From Hybos culiciformis (Eukaryota > Arthropoda > Insecta > Diptera > Hybotidae), in assembly GCA_964007475.1 (NCBI GenBank), contig OZ023273.1:132984732-133048731 (forward strand): 64,000 nt of DNA, written 5' to 3'. The stretch's first letter is position 1; each line of letters starts with the position of its first letter. The notes below the pieces were generated by a model, which had not been told where the DNA came from, made no database searches, and saw only the letters and a program-made list of their open reading frames with translations. Positions 45,927-60,093 of this stretch are shown here, piece after piece. The position numbers and the translations under genes are program-made.

Positions 45927-45932
45927 AATAAA
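45927..45932 (+). terminator. Polyadenylation signal AATAAA
   Basis: AATAAA lies 80 bp after the stop codon and is followed at 45948-45962 by a GT-rich element (TTGTGTTGTTTC), consistent with cleavage near 45945. Confidence 0.75.
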
Positions 45933-45962
45933 AGTTTATGTTGACAATATTGTGTTGTTTCA

Positions 45963-46836
45963 TATTTTTTTATTGTACAAATTGTACAGAGCTAATCAAA
46001 TTAATAATTATATTTTAAGTAATAGAGATTGATTCGATTGACATTCACGACCTGTTGAATTAAAAAGTGACTATAAACATTTTCCAAATCTTTTTTTGTT
46101 ATAGAAAAAAATTTACCCAAAAATAAATTAATAATTAAATTAAAACTTTACCTTATTATTATTTGAATGAGATATTTGTGATCCAATTCTATAATTGAAT
46201 CATATTATCTCATAATAATGACTAGGGCGATAGATGTGGATGCTTGTTTCTAATGATATTTTATTTTTTTGTATTGGACATGAAAGAAAAGCAAACCGAA
46301 AATTTTATTATTTACATAAATATATAATATATTTTATATCAAAATAAATCTGGCTTTATAATGTAAGTTGAATTCTCATGTCAGCTTCTGCATCGAGTCT
46401 GCGGTATTTTGTTTTTGTTGCAGCACACAAAGAAAATCAAGACTCGCATAAATAAGTCGTAAAATATTCGAAAACAGACTTACGATGTTTGCGTCGCCGA
46501 ACGGCATGACTGTTACATATTAAATGAGATATTTCGATGCCCTCTAGTTAAAAACGATGTCCTATACAGAATAATTCAAAAAAAAATATGTGTGAGCCTC
46601 ATGAGTTTTATTTAATTGCAAATATTTATTTTGCTACGGACTCTGACTGATTTACTTTTTTAAGTGGAATTTTTGCTTTCAGGTAGATAGACAAGAGCTA
46701 CTTATTTTATAAATTTGGCGAATGTATCTAAGGGGAATTAAGATTTATCATTTTTACTTATTCAACACACAAATCATATCAAATCGAATGAACTTATGGT
46801 ATCCTACCCTTAATCCTGTAACTATTATGATGTTCT
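45963..46836. other. Downstream flank; one protein-like open stretch
   Basis: Mostly AT-rich. A GC-richer patch at 46385-46610 contains an ATG frame of 25 codons (46390s) and an overlapping open stretch at 46463-46615 of 50 codons with balanced composition (DVCVAERHDCYILNEIFRC). It could be an exon or element remnant. No splice pair or family match is convincing. Confidence 0.35.
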
Positions 46837-47416
46837 CAGTGTCATCTTAACCAATGTGCTAACTGTGCTATAGCACATTGGCGCCAAAAATAATTACAAT
46901 AATTAAATAACATTCACGCAAGAAATAAACCAAACAGGGGAATTTCCACTTGGAAATCTGTGCTGAAATTCCGAGTCCGAAAATTTACATATTTTTTTTA
47001 ATTCTATTGATTTTCTTGGAATATTAGTTAAATTAAAAAAAATTATATGTAATGATAATGAAACTTTAAATAAATAAGTACCGTCCAAACATTAAGTTGA
47101 TAACTCGAAAGACTCAACTTTTCAGTAAACCGAAAAAACTGGAAAAATTTAATAAGTCCGTTAATCTGAATTGAAATTTAAAAGTAAAATATCAAATTAA
47201 AGCTTATTAATTTGATATTTCACTTTGAAATTAACGGACTTATTAGATTTTTCCAGTTTGTTCGGTCTACTGAAAAGTTATATCTTTCGAGTTATCAACT
47301 TAATGTTTGGACGGTACGATATATATATAACATAAAAGTGTTTAATTAATTTTTCTATGATATGAGCGCCAGGAATTTATTAGCACATAGGCACGAAATA
47401 CGTTAGGACGGCTCTG
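46837..47416. mobile_element. Possible degraded CAG-ended DNA transposon
   Basis: The left end CAGTGTCATCTTAACC and the complement of the right end, CAGAGCCGTCCTAACG, resemble each other. Both are followed by TGTGCTAA and GGCGC motifs. Such ends occur in hAT-type elements, but the flanking 8-mers (GATGTTCT, CAAATACA) do not match, so this is tentative. A palindromic MITE is nested inside. Confidence 0.3.
47081..47314. mobile_element. Palindromic MITE flanked by TA
   Basis: The 234-bp unit has arms of about 110 bp that are near-perfect reverse complements, beginning CCGTCCAAACATTAAGTTG. The dinucleotide TA stands at both edges (47079-47080 and 47315-47316), consistent with a Tc1/mariner-type insertion. 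There is no coding capacity. Confidence 0.85.
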
Positions 47417-48044
47417 CAAATACAGTATAACAACGTGAATAAAAAGATGAAAAATCTTATCCTTAAAATAGAATATCATTGTATATAAATCTATAGATGT
47501 ACATAGAGAGGGATCTATAAACATCTAAATTTAGACCAAAAAATGTTAAAAACTTATAGATATTTGTAGAAAATATACATTTATTATTGTTGAAGAGAAA
47601 AGGACAATGTGGTCCATTCACTTCTAATTGACTTCAATCAGATTTTAAGCAATTTTGGGAAAACCCTTTTCTCACATCAATCCTTTTCTCACAACAACTC
47701 AAATCCAAAACTCCTATGCAAATTTTGGATTATTCTAAAATACAGAAATACAAGCGCTTAATTTATGATTCGATATTGCAGGAAAATCGAAATGATTTAA
47801 AATAATATTAGTTATATATGTGATTATTCCATAATATTACCTTCCCTCCTTTAAGCTAAAAGAAAGATGACGTTAATTAATCTGAGTTAAATTCAAATTA
47901 AGAGTCTTATAACTTTTTAATTTTTGAAGTTTTTTTTTTTTTTGAATTTATAATAAAAACCATTAAGTTTAATTGTCCATTCAACCCAACCTAAATTTTT
48001 CAAGCTATTTTAAATATAAATGCTTGTATGTGTATATGAATAAA
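47417..48044. other. AT-rich noncoding stretch
   Basis: No supported features. Confidence 0.45.
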
Positions 48045-48361
48045 CAAATATTTCCATATAGTTAAAGCAATATAAATATAACTGGCAATTTCTTTATTAA
48101 AAATATGTCTACAAAAATAAAGATTTTTTTTTATATTTTGCTTCCCAGTTTTATTTAAATTCTGGTGACACTTTGTCTACAAATATTTATTTTTTGTTTT
48201 ATCAAGAAAAATGTCATTAGAAAGAATAAAATAAAGAAAAATGTTTTAAAAAAATATAATATTGATTCTGATTCTATACCATTTCAAATTTAAAGAATTG
48301 GAAGAAATTCAAGAATTCGAATATATATCTCAATTTTTATAGTAATATTAAATATTTCCCT

Positions 48362-48396
<35 letters not shown>

Positions 48397-51300
48397 TTTA
48401 TAGAATGTTGTCCAAAAATAACAAAAATTTAAAATTCCGCAAAGTGAAAATAAACATAAATAATATTATTAATAAAATTCAGAGTTTAGAAAGTATTTGA
48501 ATCTAAGTAAAATTTTGTAAAATATAAGTATAAGTATTTTTGTATATATGCTGCTAGTATAATTTGAATTTAACCACAGTAATTTTTTTTCAAATAATTT
48601 GACTCGATTTGCATGTAATCTCCCGCTTCTTAGACATTTTATGGTGTAGACGCTATAAAATATTTATGTCTTACATGAGTCGCTTTTAATTTCAGACCTT
48701 TATTTCTTGTTTGAATTTAGTTTAGTCAGTAGCTGCTACCTTCGTTCAACGAAAATTGTAGAAAACAAAAGCAGAACATATAAGTGATAATTTTTCTTAG
48801 TGCATGTCTTTTGGTTTCGAAGCAATAATTCTATTTATTGGTTGGCCATTTTGGCAGCTAAAGATACAGGATTTTATTACTATTTAAACACTTTAAACCT
48901 AAGCCTAGTTTCTTCAATTTCGTACGCATTGTGGTTCCAGAGATTTTGTGGTTTTTCTTTTATATGAATAAAATTAGAGAGTTCATTCTAAATTAAATTT
49001 ATACATTTTAATAAAATTAAGATTTGAGTAGATGAAATAAAAGTAAGATTTTTTTTTATATTATATTTACATCCACTTAGAACCTAATATATTTAAAAAA
49101 AAAAATTTTTTTTAATGTACGTAAATAAAATAAAATTTAAAAAAAACATTTTAAATTAATTAAATTTTTCCTCAATTATGTTTGAAAGGATTAGTTTTTT
49201 CTCTATTTTTCAATTTATTTTGGGCTTGAGATGCTGAATTATAACTCAATTTAAAAAAAACATAGTTTTCTATTTATTAAAATTTGTATTTTAAATTCGC
49301 ATTTCAAACTTTGTTCTTATTTTCCAGAACATAATTTAAGTTATTAAAAAAAAAAAACTATGCAAACAAAAACTGTACTATGCATTAAAAAAGAAGAATT
49401 TTCTTTTAAAAGAAAATTGTAATTTTCCGAAGAAAAAACCTCCATAAAAATCGTGTTAGGATAAATTAAAGGCCGAAATAAGTAAAAAATTTATAAAATT
49501 TTATTTTTAAATTTTAAGTTTTTTAGTTTTTTTTTTTTTATTTAACCAAATGGTAACAACATAAATATAAAGTAAGAATGTTTGATGGACGTGAGGTAAA
49601 ATCATAGAATTTGAAATTAGTAATATTTATATCTGTATATTAACTTAAAAAAATATGTTCTATAATACAACATATTCTATAATACTACATATAACTTTAA
49701 TCAATAAGAAATAATAATTTATACTTTAAAAAACCAACATAATTTTTTTTATAAAATTAATAAATAATCTGAAAAAGTTTTGACATAATTTTTGAACTTC
49801 AATTCCAATTAAGAATATTTTTAGATAATTTTAACTATTTATAAAATGAAAATTAACCTAATAAATAATATAAAATTGCCTGAAATTTTGTATTAATTAT
49901 TTTATTCAATTGAAAATGACGAAAAAAAATTTTTGGGGTGAAAAGTTATTTCTATATTTCTTATATTTCCACAAATAAAGTTGTATAAATAAATATATTA
50001 TTTTGTAATGAGCTTATAGATAGATAATAAGCTTAAAATATGTTTTTTTTTTTCTTAAATTAATATTAGGTGTATTTGTAGGCTATTGTACAAGTATATA
50101 CACTATCTAAACCAGTATAAATAAGATAATACATTGAAATTCCATTATTTACTGGGATTTAATAAAATAAATACCTACATAAAAATAATATTTAATGCCA
50201 CTAGTTTCAGTTTAAGTATTAAAAAAATATTTTCCTTCCTCGAAATGACTTAACTAAACAAAATTGTATTTTATATAATTTTTTTATTTGTACATTAAAA
50301 TATATTTTTCTATGCAATTTTGTTCATATGAAGATGTTGTTCATTTTATGTGCATTAGAATATTTTTATTAGATAATTTTTTTTATTGAAAATTGAAAAC
50401 ATATTTTTTAGAATCAATATAGATTAAAAAAAAATTTTTAGTGACAAATATTGAAACCAAATTCTTAATTGCAGGCTTTAATGGAGCTTTGATGGACAAT
50501 TATAACGAGAAAAAATATAAACAAGTGCAGTAAAGAAATGTCAAAAAAACAACAACAAAATAAATATTACAACAACAATTCAAAATATTATGAAAATATA
50601 TCATATGCATTTCTTAATACAAAAAAAAAATACTTATTTTACAGATCAATAGATTGTAAAAAAATAATTTAATCAAAAAAAAAATAACATTGATTAATTG
50701 AAACCATAATTGCTATATATTTGACTAACTTTTCAATCCGAATGCGATGTCCTAATTTTTTTAATATACATAATATAATATATTTATTTATTTAAAATAT
50801 ATTATGTATGTACATATATATATATAAAGCTTACAAAAATATTTATATTTCTTAATCGATTCACAGTTCATTCACTTATATATTTTTGTTCTCTTTTTCT
50901 TCATAGATTAATTTATATCTTTTTTTTTTTTTGTTTTGCAAAAAATACAAAAATTCAAAGCATTCAAAATCCGAAATCCTGCAGGATATATAATATTAAA
51001 AAAATATAATACCTTCTTTGGTTGCAAAAACTGGGATTATGTAGACAGCACTCAAGAAAAAGGACACATACTTGTTTTTTTTTTTTTCTAATTTAAAAAA
51101 AAAAAACCAAAAAGAAATATAATTTTGCTAAACTTAAATTTTCAATACAGTACTATATACTACTAGTTTTCTTCTTCAGTTTGAAATTCAAAATTTTTTA
51201 TATACAATTAATTTCTTTGGGAATTATTGTTGAACTCAAGCAATATACATACGTATTGGCTAATTCCCGTAAAGATAAATTGTATATTCTAAGTTCTGGC

Positions 51301-51760
51301 ATTAAATAGAAAATAATATAAAGAAAATTTTATTTTTCTTTAGAATTTTTATTTTTTTGTTTTTAAGTATTATCACAATTCAAAAATTTTTCAAAAATAT
51401 TAAAAAAATTTGTCGCATGTATGAAGAAAAACTATGAGAAAAGTTTTATTCTTTAATTTAAATGCATAAATAAATGTATTTGAAAATAATAATGAAAATT
51501 ATACAAATGGAACTTTATTATTATTTAATAAATCTTATAATCTAAAAAACGAAATCTACTTTAATGTTTAAAGTTTTCTAAAGAACACTTTTCTATAACA
51601 ATTTTATTTCTTCAAAAACATTTTCTATTTTAGATTTACCACCACAATATATTTCCATTTCGAAGTATTAGTTCATCCTTATTAATAGCAAAGCCATTTA
51701 TATAAATAATTATTATAATCATACTATATGGATTTGTTATTAGTTTCATGTTGTGGTATA
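48045..51760. repeat. Inverted duplication, right arm (outer part)
   Basis: Contains the reverse-complement partners of 25600-26050 (48045-48520), 24730-24905 (49125-49265) and 23740-23880 (51500-51650). The sequence at 51757-51772 resembles the flank of the LTR insertion on the left arm, so it approximates the empty site. A TTA microsatellite of about ten units lies at 48367-48398. The intervening DNA is AT-rich, with no gene recognised. Confidence 0.75.
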
Positions 51761-54700
51761 AATTCTTTTGAAGGCAGAAGCCAAAAAGTTGCAGTATATT
51801 TTTAAAGATACATACTGTTTACTAAATCGTAATTGTTTGTGTTTACTCATATCTACGTTATTCACAATTCTTTTATTAGTATCTCAGGCACGAAGCGTGA
51901 GTTTTTCTATATCGGAAGCACACTAATAGAATTCAATTTAATTTAATTTAGGCTTACAAATAATACAGTATTAAATAAGGCAAGATATTGAAATGATCTG
52001 AAATACATAGGTTCATTTTAATTATTTTGAAGTTAACATAAGGTACATTTAAGGTTTATTACAAAATTGATCCGAATGTTCGAATATCTAAAAATTATAT
52101 CGTTTATTGTATCTTCAAATCACAAAAAAAAATCAAATTAGTATACTTTTCAGCGCAAATAATGAATTTCCTTTATTCATTATTCTTATTCTTATACATA
52201 ATTCCCTTTCCTACATTCTAATGTTTTTTAGACGGTAAATTTAGTGTCTCTGCTATTAAAGAAAATTTAGTTCTTATCCCTTTCATAATATTAAGAATGC
52301 ATAATTTAAAATCATTATTCTATACATTGAAATTTAGTTTAACGCCTGCTATGAAATTTAGCAGGTAATAAAAATTCTATACAAAAAATAATGATTTCAA
52401 AAATTTTTCCATTAGTACAGAATTTCAGTATTGAAAAGCGACATCTGATGAATATAATCAATACTAAAATTCTCTTTGAATGGGAAATTTTTTGTAATCA
52501 TAATAATGAATTAAATTTTTGCATTCTTAATATTAGAAAGCGTATTGAAAGATGTATTGTAAATAAAACTTAATATAGGGGCAATTCCTATTGAATGCAC
52601 ATTCTGAATGCATTATTTAAATTTTAACCTATTCTTTTTTTGTTAAATACCTATTATTATATTATTTTTGTTAAATATTCTTTTTTTGTTAAAAATTAAA
52701 ATTATTTCTACGGAAGCACTCAATACGTTCAATATATGAAGGATTCGTCCCTGGTATCTATATATAATTTAATTTTAATCCATATTGTACATTCTTGATG
52801 CCTATCTTTTTCTTCAAATTGTTCTTAAAATTTGTCTAAGTTAATATAATAGAGTTGTTGAACAACAAATAAACTAAGTAGCAAATACAAGTGTAAGAAA
52901 AGACTTCAATCTGTAATCTATTTTTAATTTCTTAATACAAAACATCATGTTTGTACAAAAATTTAATTGGGTTAGTAAACAAAAAATATGCTTTTAAAAT
53001 GTCAAAATACAATAAAGTTCAAGTTCAGGTATATTTATTTCATTTAACATTGGTATACTTGGTGAAAATATATTAACATCAATAAATGTCATAACTGTAT
53101 ATATATATATATATGGTTACAATAAAAAGTTCAACAAATTTGCTTTAAATTTTTAATATTTGATTGAACTAACTGAACTAATGCACAAAGATATGTTTTG
53201 AATATCCATGTACAATGTACATAAACTGCATGCATATATCCTAATGTGCTAAAGGCATTACCTTTCATATTTGTGTTTCGAAATTTAATCCTTTATGTAC
53301 TTGGGTTTGCTTTTTTTTGTGTTTTTTTATTGATAGAACAAAGTGTATGTTTGTTTTTAAGAATTTCTAAAAACTACAATATAGGGTTAGATATAATAAA
53401 TATAGTAAAAAAATTTAAGTTTTAAAACTTAAAAAAATTAAAAAAAAAAATGTTGATATCTAAGTAAGTTATAAAATTAATAATGTGGATAAATTTGTTA
53501 AAGTTGACTTAACCATAAATAAAGTTTTATAGTCAAAATAAAAATAGAAAACTTTTACTTAAAAATTTATGTTTTAAAAAAAATTTATTCGTCTTATTTT
53601 TTGTTTTAGAAAATTTGAAGTCACAGTACACTAAAAATTTAATTAATTTGCTCAATGTCGAAAACCAACATGAAAGACATTTAAATACTTTCTTTTCTTC
53701 TAAATAGAATTTTTTTTTTTTATTAATTAATTTTAAATAAAAATTGAAAAAAACACTTTTTTTTTATTCCTTCCTCCGCATACAGAATAAGTAGAAATAT
53801 ATAGTAATAATTTAATTTTAATTTATGATTAAACTAAAACTATCAAAATGTTTCGAAAATATTAAACTGTTTTTACCACACCGTCTACTAAGCAATAAAA
53901 TTATATAACAAATTATTTCGTACAACTTTGTAAACTAATTTTTTTCTTAAATAAACCATAAATTGTTATACGTGACCTACTGGTTACAACACTCATAAAG
54001 TCTAATATGTCAAAGTATTTTTTTAATATCTAAGTATTTTTAAGTTTATTTCAAAATTTAGCTCTTTTCTATTCTTTTTATGTTTTTGTTTTTTTTTATT
54101 ATAATATTATTTTTGTAGTGTTCGTTCGTTCATTGAAGTGTGCTATTAAACTTTAAGAAGGGATAAGATTTATATAAAAAAAAATATTTATTCAATACCA
54201 CATTTCTAGTTACTTAAGTATCCTTTTATAATTGAAATTATACTCAATAGGAGATCTAAAATTTTTAAATACTATATATGAAATGTGAAATTTATTGTAT
54301 TAGCAAATTTCTCTTCAAATAACTTCAGATATATAAATAATAAATTATATTTAGTTTTAAAGAAGTCAAATAGGTTTTAGCTTTTTCCTATATTAAATGT
54401 TTTGATAAAAATATAGAATTAGTCATAAATTTCTTAGTAGTAAAGTAGCATAGGATACTAAATCTCTAAATATAAGTAATTATAATGTAATTGTATTATA
54501 TCAGCTTTGAAAATAAATGAATTTGAATTTGAAATAAATTATATTTAGTTATTCCTGAAGCTGAAGGTAAGAGTAGTTTCGGAAATAATGCCTGAAACAA
54601 TTTACGAAAATTTGAGTTAATTTGTTCGAAAAAATCCTTGTTAATATCCAAATTTTTAAAAAATATAAAATTTCTTGATATTCAGATAAGATATTGTGTC

Positions 54701-56629
54701 ATTCATGCAGCCAATGTCAGTTACATAGATGTATTTTTTTGATGGCCCTACCCAATGTATTACTATTATATATCTAAGATTTTTTCGGATGTATTATAAA
54801 ATAACTATAATTTTCACACTTAAAAAAAATGTTAATTTAATACCAATGTTTGCGAAAAAAAACCATTTTTTTATCTTACTTCTGCGAGTGATATACATTT
54901 GAGTATACGTACCATATTTATGTTCAATATTCGTAGATACTATACTTACTACTTACATATTATATATTTTGGACAATTTTTTAAATATTTTTGTGCTTGC
55001 CAACCACAAAAATTTCCATTAATATAAATTTATGATAAAATTTATGGTTCAAATTTATAAAAAATCTAAGTTTTATAGCCCTTGAAAATAAATTTTTTTT
55101 ATTCATTTATAAATAAATATATAAATAAAATAGTAATAAATAATAATAACCATAGAATGGGAATTTAAATTCATGAAACTATTTATTTCTTTTTTGTTTC
55201 CCTTTTACATTGATCTTATTTGACTATTAGTATACTGGATTGAACGTTCAAAAAGATTTGAAATATCCATGAAGTTAAAGTTTTCGATAGTTAATTCACA
55301 ATTACATGAAAGATTTTTCCAGGTTCAAATAAATGTAAAGTACTAAACATGCACTCGTACTGACAACAAAATGAGGAAGAAAATTTAATTTTTTTTGTTT
55401 CCTTTTCTTAACGTAAAAAAATTATACCTAAAAGTTTGAGCGTAAATCACTAAGGTGTGTTAAAATGTAGATCAGAAGCATACCTATATTATTAAATAAA
55501 AAGGAATATCATTTCCGAATTACTATGTTGTTATAATATGTATATTGTATAATCTTCAAATATCATATTATACTAATTACAGAATGTACATATATTATAT
55601 TTAAAGATTGTCAAACAATTGTTTTTCCAATCGCACCTTGGCGCTCTCTCAATGGAATTTTCTTAACATAGAAATTCAATAAAAATATTTAGTTTTGAAG
55701 CAAAGAAATTTTTTAATTTAATCTCTTATTGATACATACATACAACATACATACTAAAAATCTCTACAAATAAATGAAAAAATTGATTAAAGCTATTTAC
55801 ACTGAACTTTTCTTTTATATATAACTATATGTATATGTATTCTTTTCCTTTTTTATTCAATTATCGCATCAAAAAAGAAAAAAGAAAAGTTTATTTATGC
55901 AAATTACAATTTTATTTTTTTTGTACCAATATATAGTTGGTCATTATATTGGAAAATGTGGAAACAGAATTTGGTTTAAAGAGAAGCAAAATTGTGAATG
56001 ATAAATTATTAAAGTTTCTGAATGTACTCTAACTTACATTCATGCATGCATGTACATAACGTTTTATATGTTCAATACTTTTTCAATTTTTACGATAAAT
56101 TACTCAAATCCTATGGTTACAAAAAACTTTCGTTGGGTCGAAAAAAAAATAAAATAAAATCCGCATAAACACATGATGGTTTAAAAAATAGAAAAAAAAA
56201 ATTTCATATAAAATATTTTTATTGTTTGTGGCTAGTGAAATTTTACTTAAAGTACTTTTATGTTGCATCAAAATTCAATTATACAAAACCTTCTAACACA
56301 AATTAATTTATTTATTTATTTTTTATTTTTTTATTGATACGCAACAGACGACAATTTGTCACAGTTGTAAAGTTTTGTAATTCGAAAAAAAAAAAAAAAA
56401 AAAAAATTATTCTTCATATAATTTTTTTAATTGGAATGTTAATTTGTACAATTTATTTTTTGAAAATAAACAAAACATTATTATTATTATTATTATATTA
56501 TATTATTATTGATTAAAAATATTTTGCCTAAAGCTAAAAAAAAATATCAGATGTATTATAGAATCAAATTTTCGTCTGTCTCAGATTCGATACTGAAAGA
56601 TCGATTATTCGTTTATAAGTAAATGAATA
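51761..56629. other. AT-rich noncoding stretch
   Basis: No gene, RNA gene or bounded transposon found on either strand. It holds simple tracts only: (TA)n at 53098-53114 and long A/T runs. The open frame at 52391-52573 is AT-driven and unsupported. Confidence 0.45.
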
Positions 56630-59450
56630 ATTTCCAAATTTGTCAATTTTCCACACAAAATTTTATTTTCTAAAAAAAACTTTCTAAAAAAATGTTCATG
56701 GAACATAAAAGAAACTAAAAAAAATTTAAAAACATGCTTTAAAAACAATTTACCACCTGATCTCAAATTTATTTACGAACATTTCCTTTCGTTGAAAAAA
56801 TTTTCAGAATTGTAAGTTTATTATTATATACAGGAATATTCTAAAAAGGAATTGTTTTTATTTTTACCTGATATGTACGGACATCATGCAATACAAGATA
56901 ATTTCATATATGATATCTATGTGTATTATAGACTATGGAGTGTGATATGGAATGGAGCTTAAAAATTTAAAAAATATGAAAAAGTCAAAGGTAAAATCAC
57001 ATATCTAGAAATATATCTGGATGAATTTTTATTTGTTCAAACGCATGCACAATGCACATATTCGTCTCTTTTTTTAGAATCTAATTTATTTGTAAATAAA
57101 AAATAATATAAATGTCTATTTTATGTGTTAAAAAAAATTAATAATCAACAATTCAGTTTTTTTTTATACATAATATTTACATATAGGAATAATATTTTTT
57201 CTGAACATCAATTTCAGTTCTTTTATGGTTATGTAATTCATACCATTTCTGAAACTTGACCTTTCCAAGCGTTTTAATCATTTGAAACATATAACATCAC
57301 TAAACATTCAACCCACGACACGACAATGATATCCTTCATAAAAAATGTTTTTCCTTTTCCTATTTTTATATAATTTTATTAATACTTTAAATTTTGTGTT
57401 TTCATTTGACCTTAATATCAGAAAATGTGAAAACGGATTATTTTAATATTATTATTTCTATACCGCCCCAATGAATATAATTTATTTTATTTTCATATAC
57501 TAGGCCTAAAAAATTATATTCAGATTATTTTTATGGACATCCTGTTAAAGGTGTTAAATGGGTTAATTTTATTTTAAAGTTAAAGTGTTGAAGTTTATTG
57601 GTTGTTTGGGTTTTGTTGTTATTTTTGCTTTTCATTTAAAATTTTGAGGTATATAATGATTTTATTATAGTATAATTTTGAAACAGATATATAGTATAGA
57701 GTACACATGTAAATATTTTTTGACAAAATATATTGAATTTATGGGTTCATCGGCAACTTTGTATTATAACTATATCTATCTATATATATATATATATATA
57801 ACTATAAATATTTATTAATTATTTTTCAGCGCAACAATGCAATGTGGACAATTATGTATAAATAATAATATTAATCGGTGGTACGATGTTTGTTTTTAGA
57901 ACAACCTTTATGATTATAAAAACAATAATCTAGAACAAAATTTTCAAATTTTCAATATTAGTATTTTTATTTTTTTTATACCTTTGTTTAGTTCAGGTAT
58001 AAGGAAATTATTTTAATAATCTACTCGGTTCTTGGTACTATTTTAGTAAAATTATTCAAACTAATTTTTGTAATATCAGTGAATATTCTTGTTAAGCATT
58101 TTAATTTATATTTTATTGTTATAAAAATTTATCTTAAAATAGTTATTAGTTTTGATTAACTAGAACCAGACTGAACTGATACAATATCTATGCCATTATA
58201 TACGCATTAGCACTATAAATGAATATACTACATATTTAAATTTCCGCGAGTTTACATTTTGTTATGGTTTGCAAATTTTTCCCTGGCATCGGAAAAATTA
58301 TTTAAACGATTATTTTTATTTTGCGGTTATGAAAAATTTCATTTTAATTTTGTTATTTATAGATACAAATTACATGAAAACATTAAGTTTTTGTTTCACA
58401 TGAATGAAATGAAATTTACTATATATTTATTGATGTGTAAAATGTGGCAAACTTTTATACAGATGTATAAGCTGACGCCAAAATTAAATTTGTGATTTTT
58501 CAAGCGGATTTAATTGTTCCTGTATTGAGTGTAATTTAATCAATGAATTATTTTAAATGTATTCTTGCAGAGGCTGGTTCAAACCTCGATAGCAGTGGCA
58601 AAGTAAATTGTATTAAAAAACTTCTTAGAATGCAGAAAATAGAAATATTAAACAAAAAAAAAGTTTAATATACCAAAAAATTCTTTTATTTTTTTGTAAA
58701 TACAGCAAATATACATAAATAATATTATTTTGTTTTTGTAAAAAAAAGCGCGTATACACAAAACTTTTTTAAAATTAGTATGTATTTAGTAAAAGCTCTT
58801 AAAATGTTTTCTGATGTTCATTTTTGAGTTTTTTGGAGTAAATCAAAAAGAAGAATAAGTTCAAACTTAATCAATAATCAGTAATCTCTGAAAAACCAAA
58901 ATGGATTTTTGAGTGAATTTATTGAATTGACTGAATTGTTAAATCCACGAAACGTAGAATAGAAAGCGTATTAGAAATGTCAAATTAGATTTCTGCCTAA
59001 AGGGCCTATAATAGATTAACCTTTGTTGTCGCAAATTACGTGAAAACGTTTGTATCCATTTAATAGAAGGCCATTTATAATATATGTACATTTGATACAC
59101 AAAATTATTTACGATTTTTGCATAAAATTAATTTTAGAGTGAGATTATTTAAAATATATTTCTCTGTAAAATTTAAAATAAATAAATAATATTAATTTTC
59201 GGTACATTTTCCGTTTACTGTATTTGCTTGAATAATTCGGAAAAGGGATTTTCACAGGAATTATAACTAATGAAATATTGAAAAACCGAAATCATTTTCA
59301 ATTCATTATTTTTATTTTAAATAAAAAAAAATATAACATTTACAAAAAAAAATCAATAACTAATTCTGTTCATGTTTTGTCCACAGTTAAATATTCAATA
59401 GCAGAGTTAATTAATTAATTTGGTTGAATAGTTTTTTTTACTAATTTTAT
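56630..59450. repeat. Direct segmental duplication, right copy
   Basis: Collinear, same-orientation matches to the left copy: 56630-57240 with 3956-4560, 57340-57450 with about 9160-9290, and 59205-59450 with 10540-10790. The right copy lacks about 4.5 kb found between the first two blocks on the left, including PalR copy 1. A (TA)n tract lies at 57780-57799. The frame at 58259-58495 is not in a conserved block and is unsupported. Confidence 0.65.
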
Positions 59451-60093
59451 TTTTGTTAAATTACTATTAATTTTGATAAAAACTAATTCGATGGGTGTAG
59501 AATTGTACATATTTTACTTATACTATATGTACTTCTTTATGTCTGTTTTATTTGTGTATAGAAATATAGCAGCAATTAACAAAATATTTCAAATGTATGA
59601 CTGCAAAAAATTTATGAATGTATAGTTTTCGAGACTGTTGATTTCCATCAAATAATTTTATTAAAGTCTCGGATTATTCTCTCTCCTTCCTCTATTTCAA
59701 CAATAAAATACTACAGAAATATTGATTAATTTCATTTTTATGTAAACAAAATCTTTCAATAACATTTTTTATAATCAAAGTCAATTTTATGCAATATTGC
59801 GTTTTAAACATATAACATACTGTGTTATTAAATTGATGGAATTGCAATGATAATATAAATCTATTAAATCAAATAAAAAATAAGTATTTAAGTCGTACTG
59901 ATAATAAATCGAAGATTGGCATTATTATGTCATCATTTTTATAGCTTCGAAAAAAAAATTTATTAATTTTTGAACGCAGTAACTTAATTTTTATTGGAAA
60001 TTTATTCGAGTAGAAAAAATTAATATGAAAATTTTTCTCTTTTATTTTCTTGATTTATTTTTTTTATGTTTCCAATAATATAATATCCTGAAT
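59451..60093. repeat. Direct duplication, right copy, PalR left flank
   Basis: 59890-60093 matches 12030-12250 and ends CCTGAAT at the insertion point of long PalR copy 6. The rest is AT-rich noncoding DNA. Confidence 0.7.

Noticed and set aside
58576..58585. GGTTCAAACC, a match to the pol III B box
   Set aside because: No A box at proper distance, no tRNA cloverleaf and no SINE tail; treated as chance.
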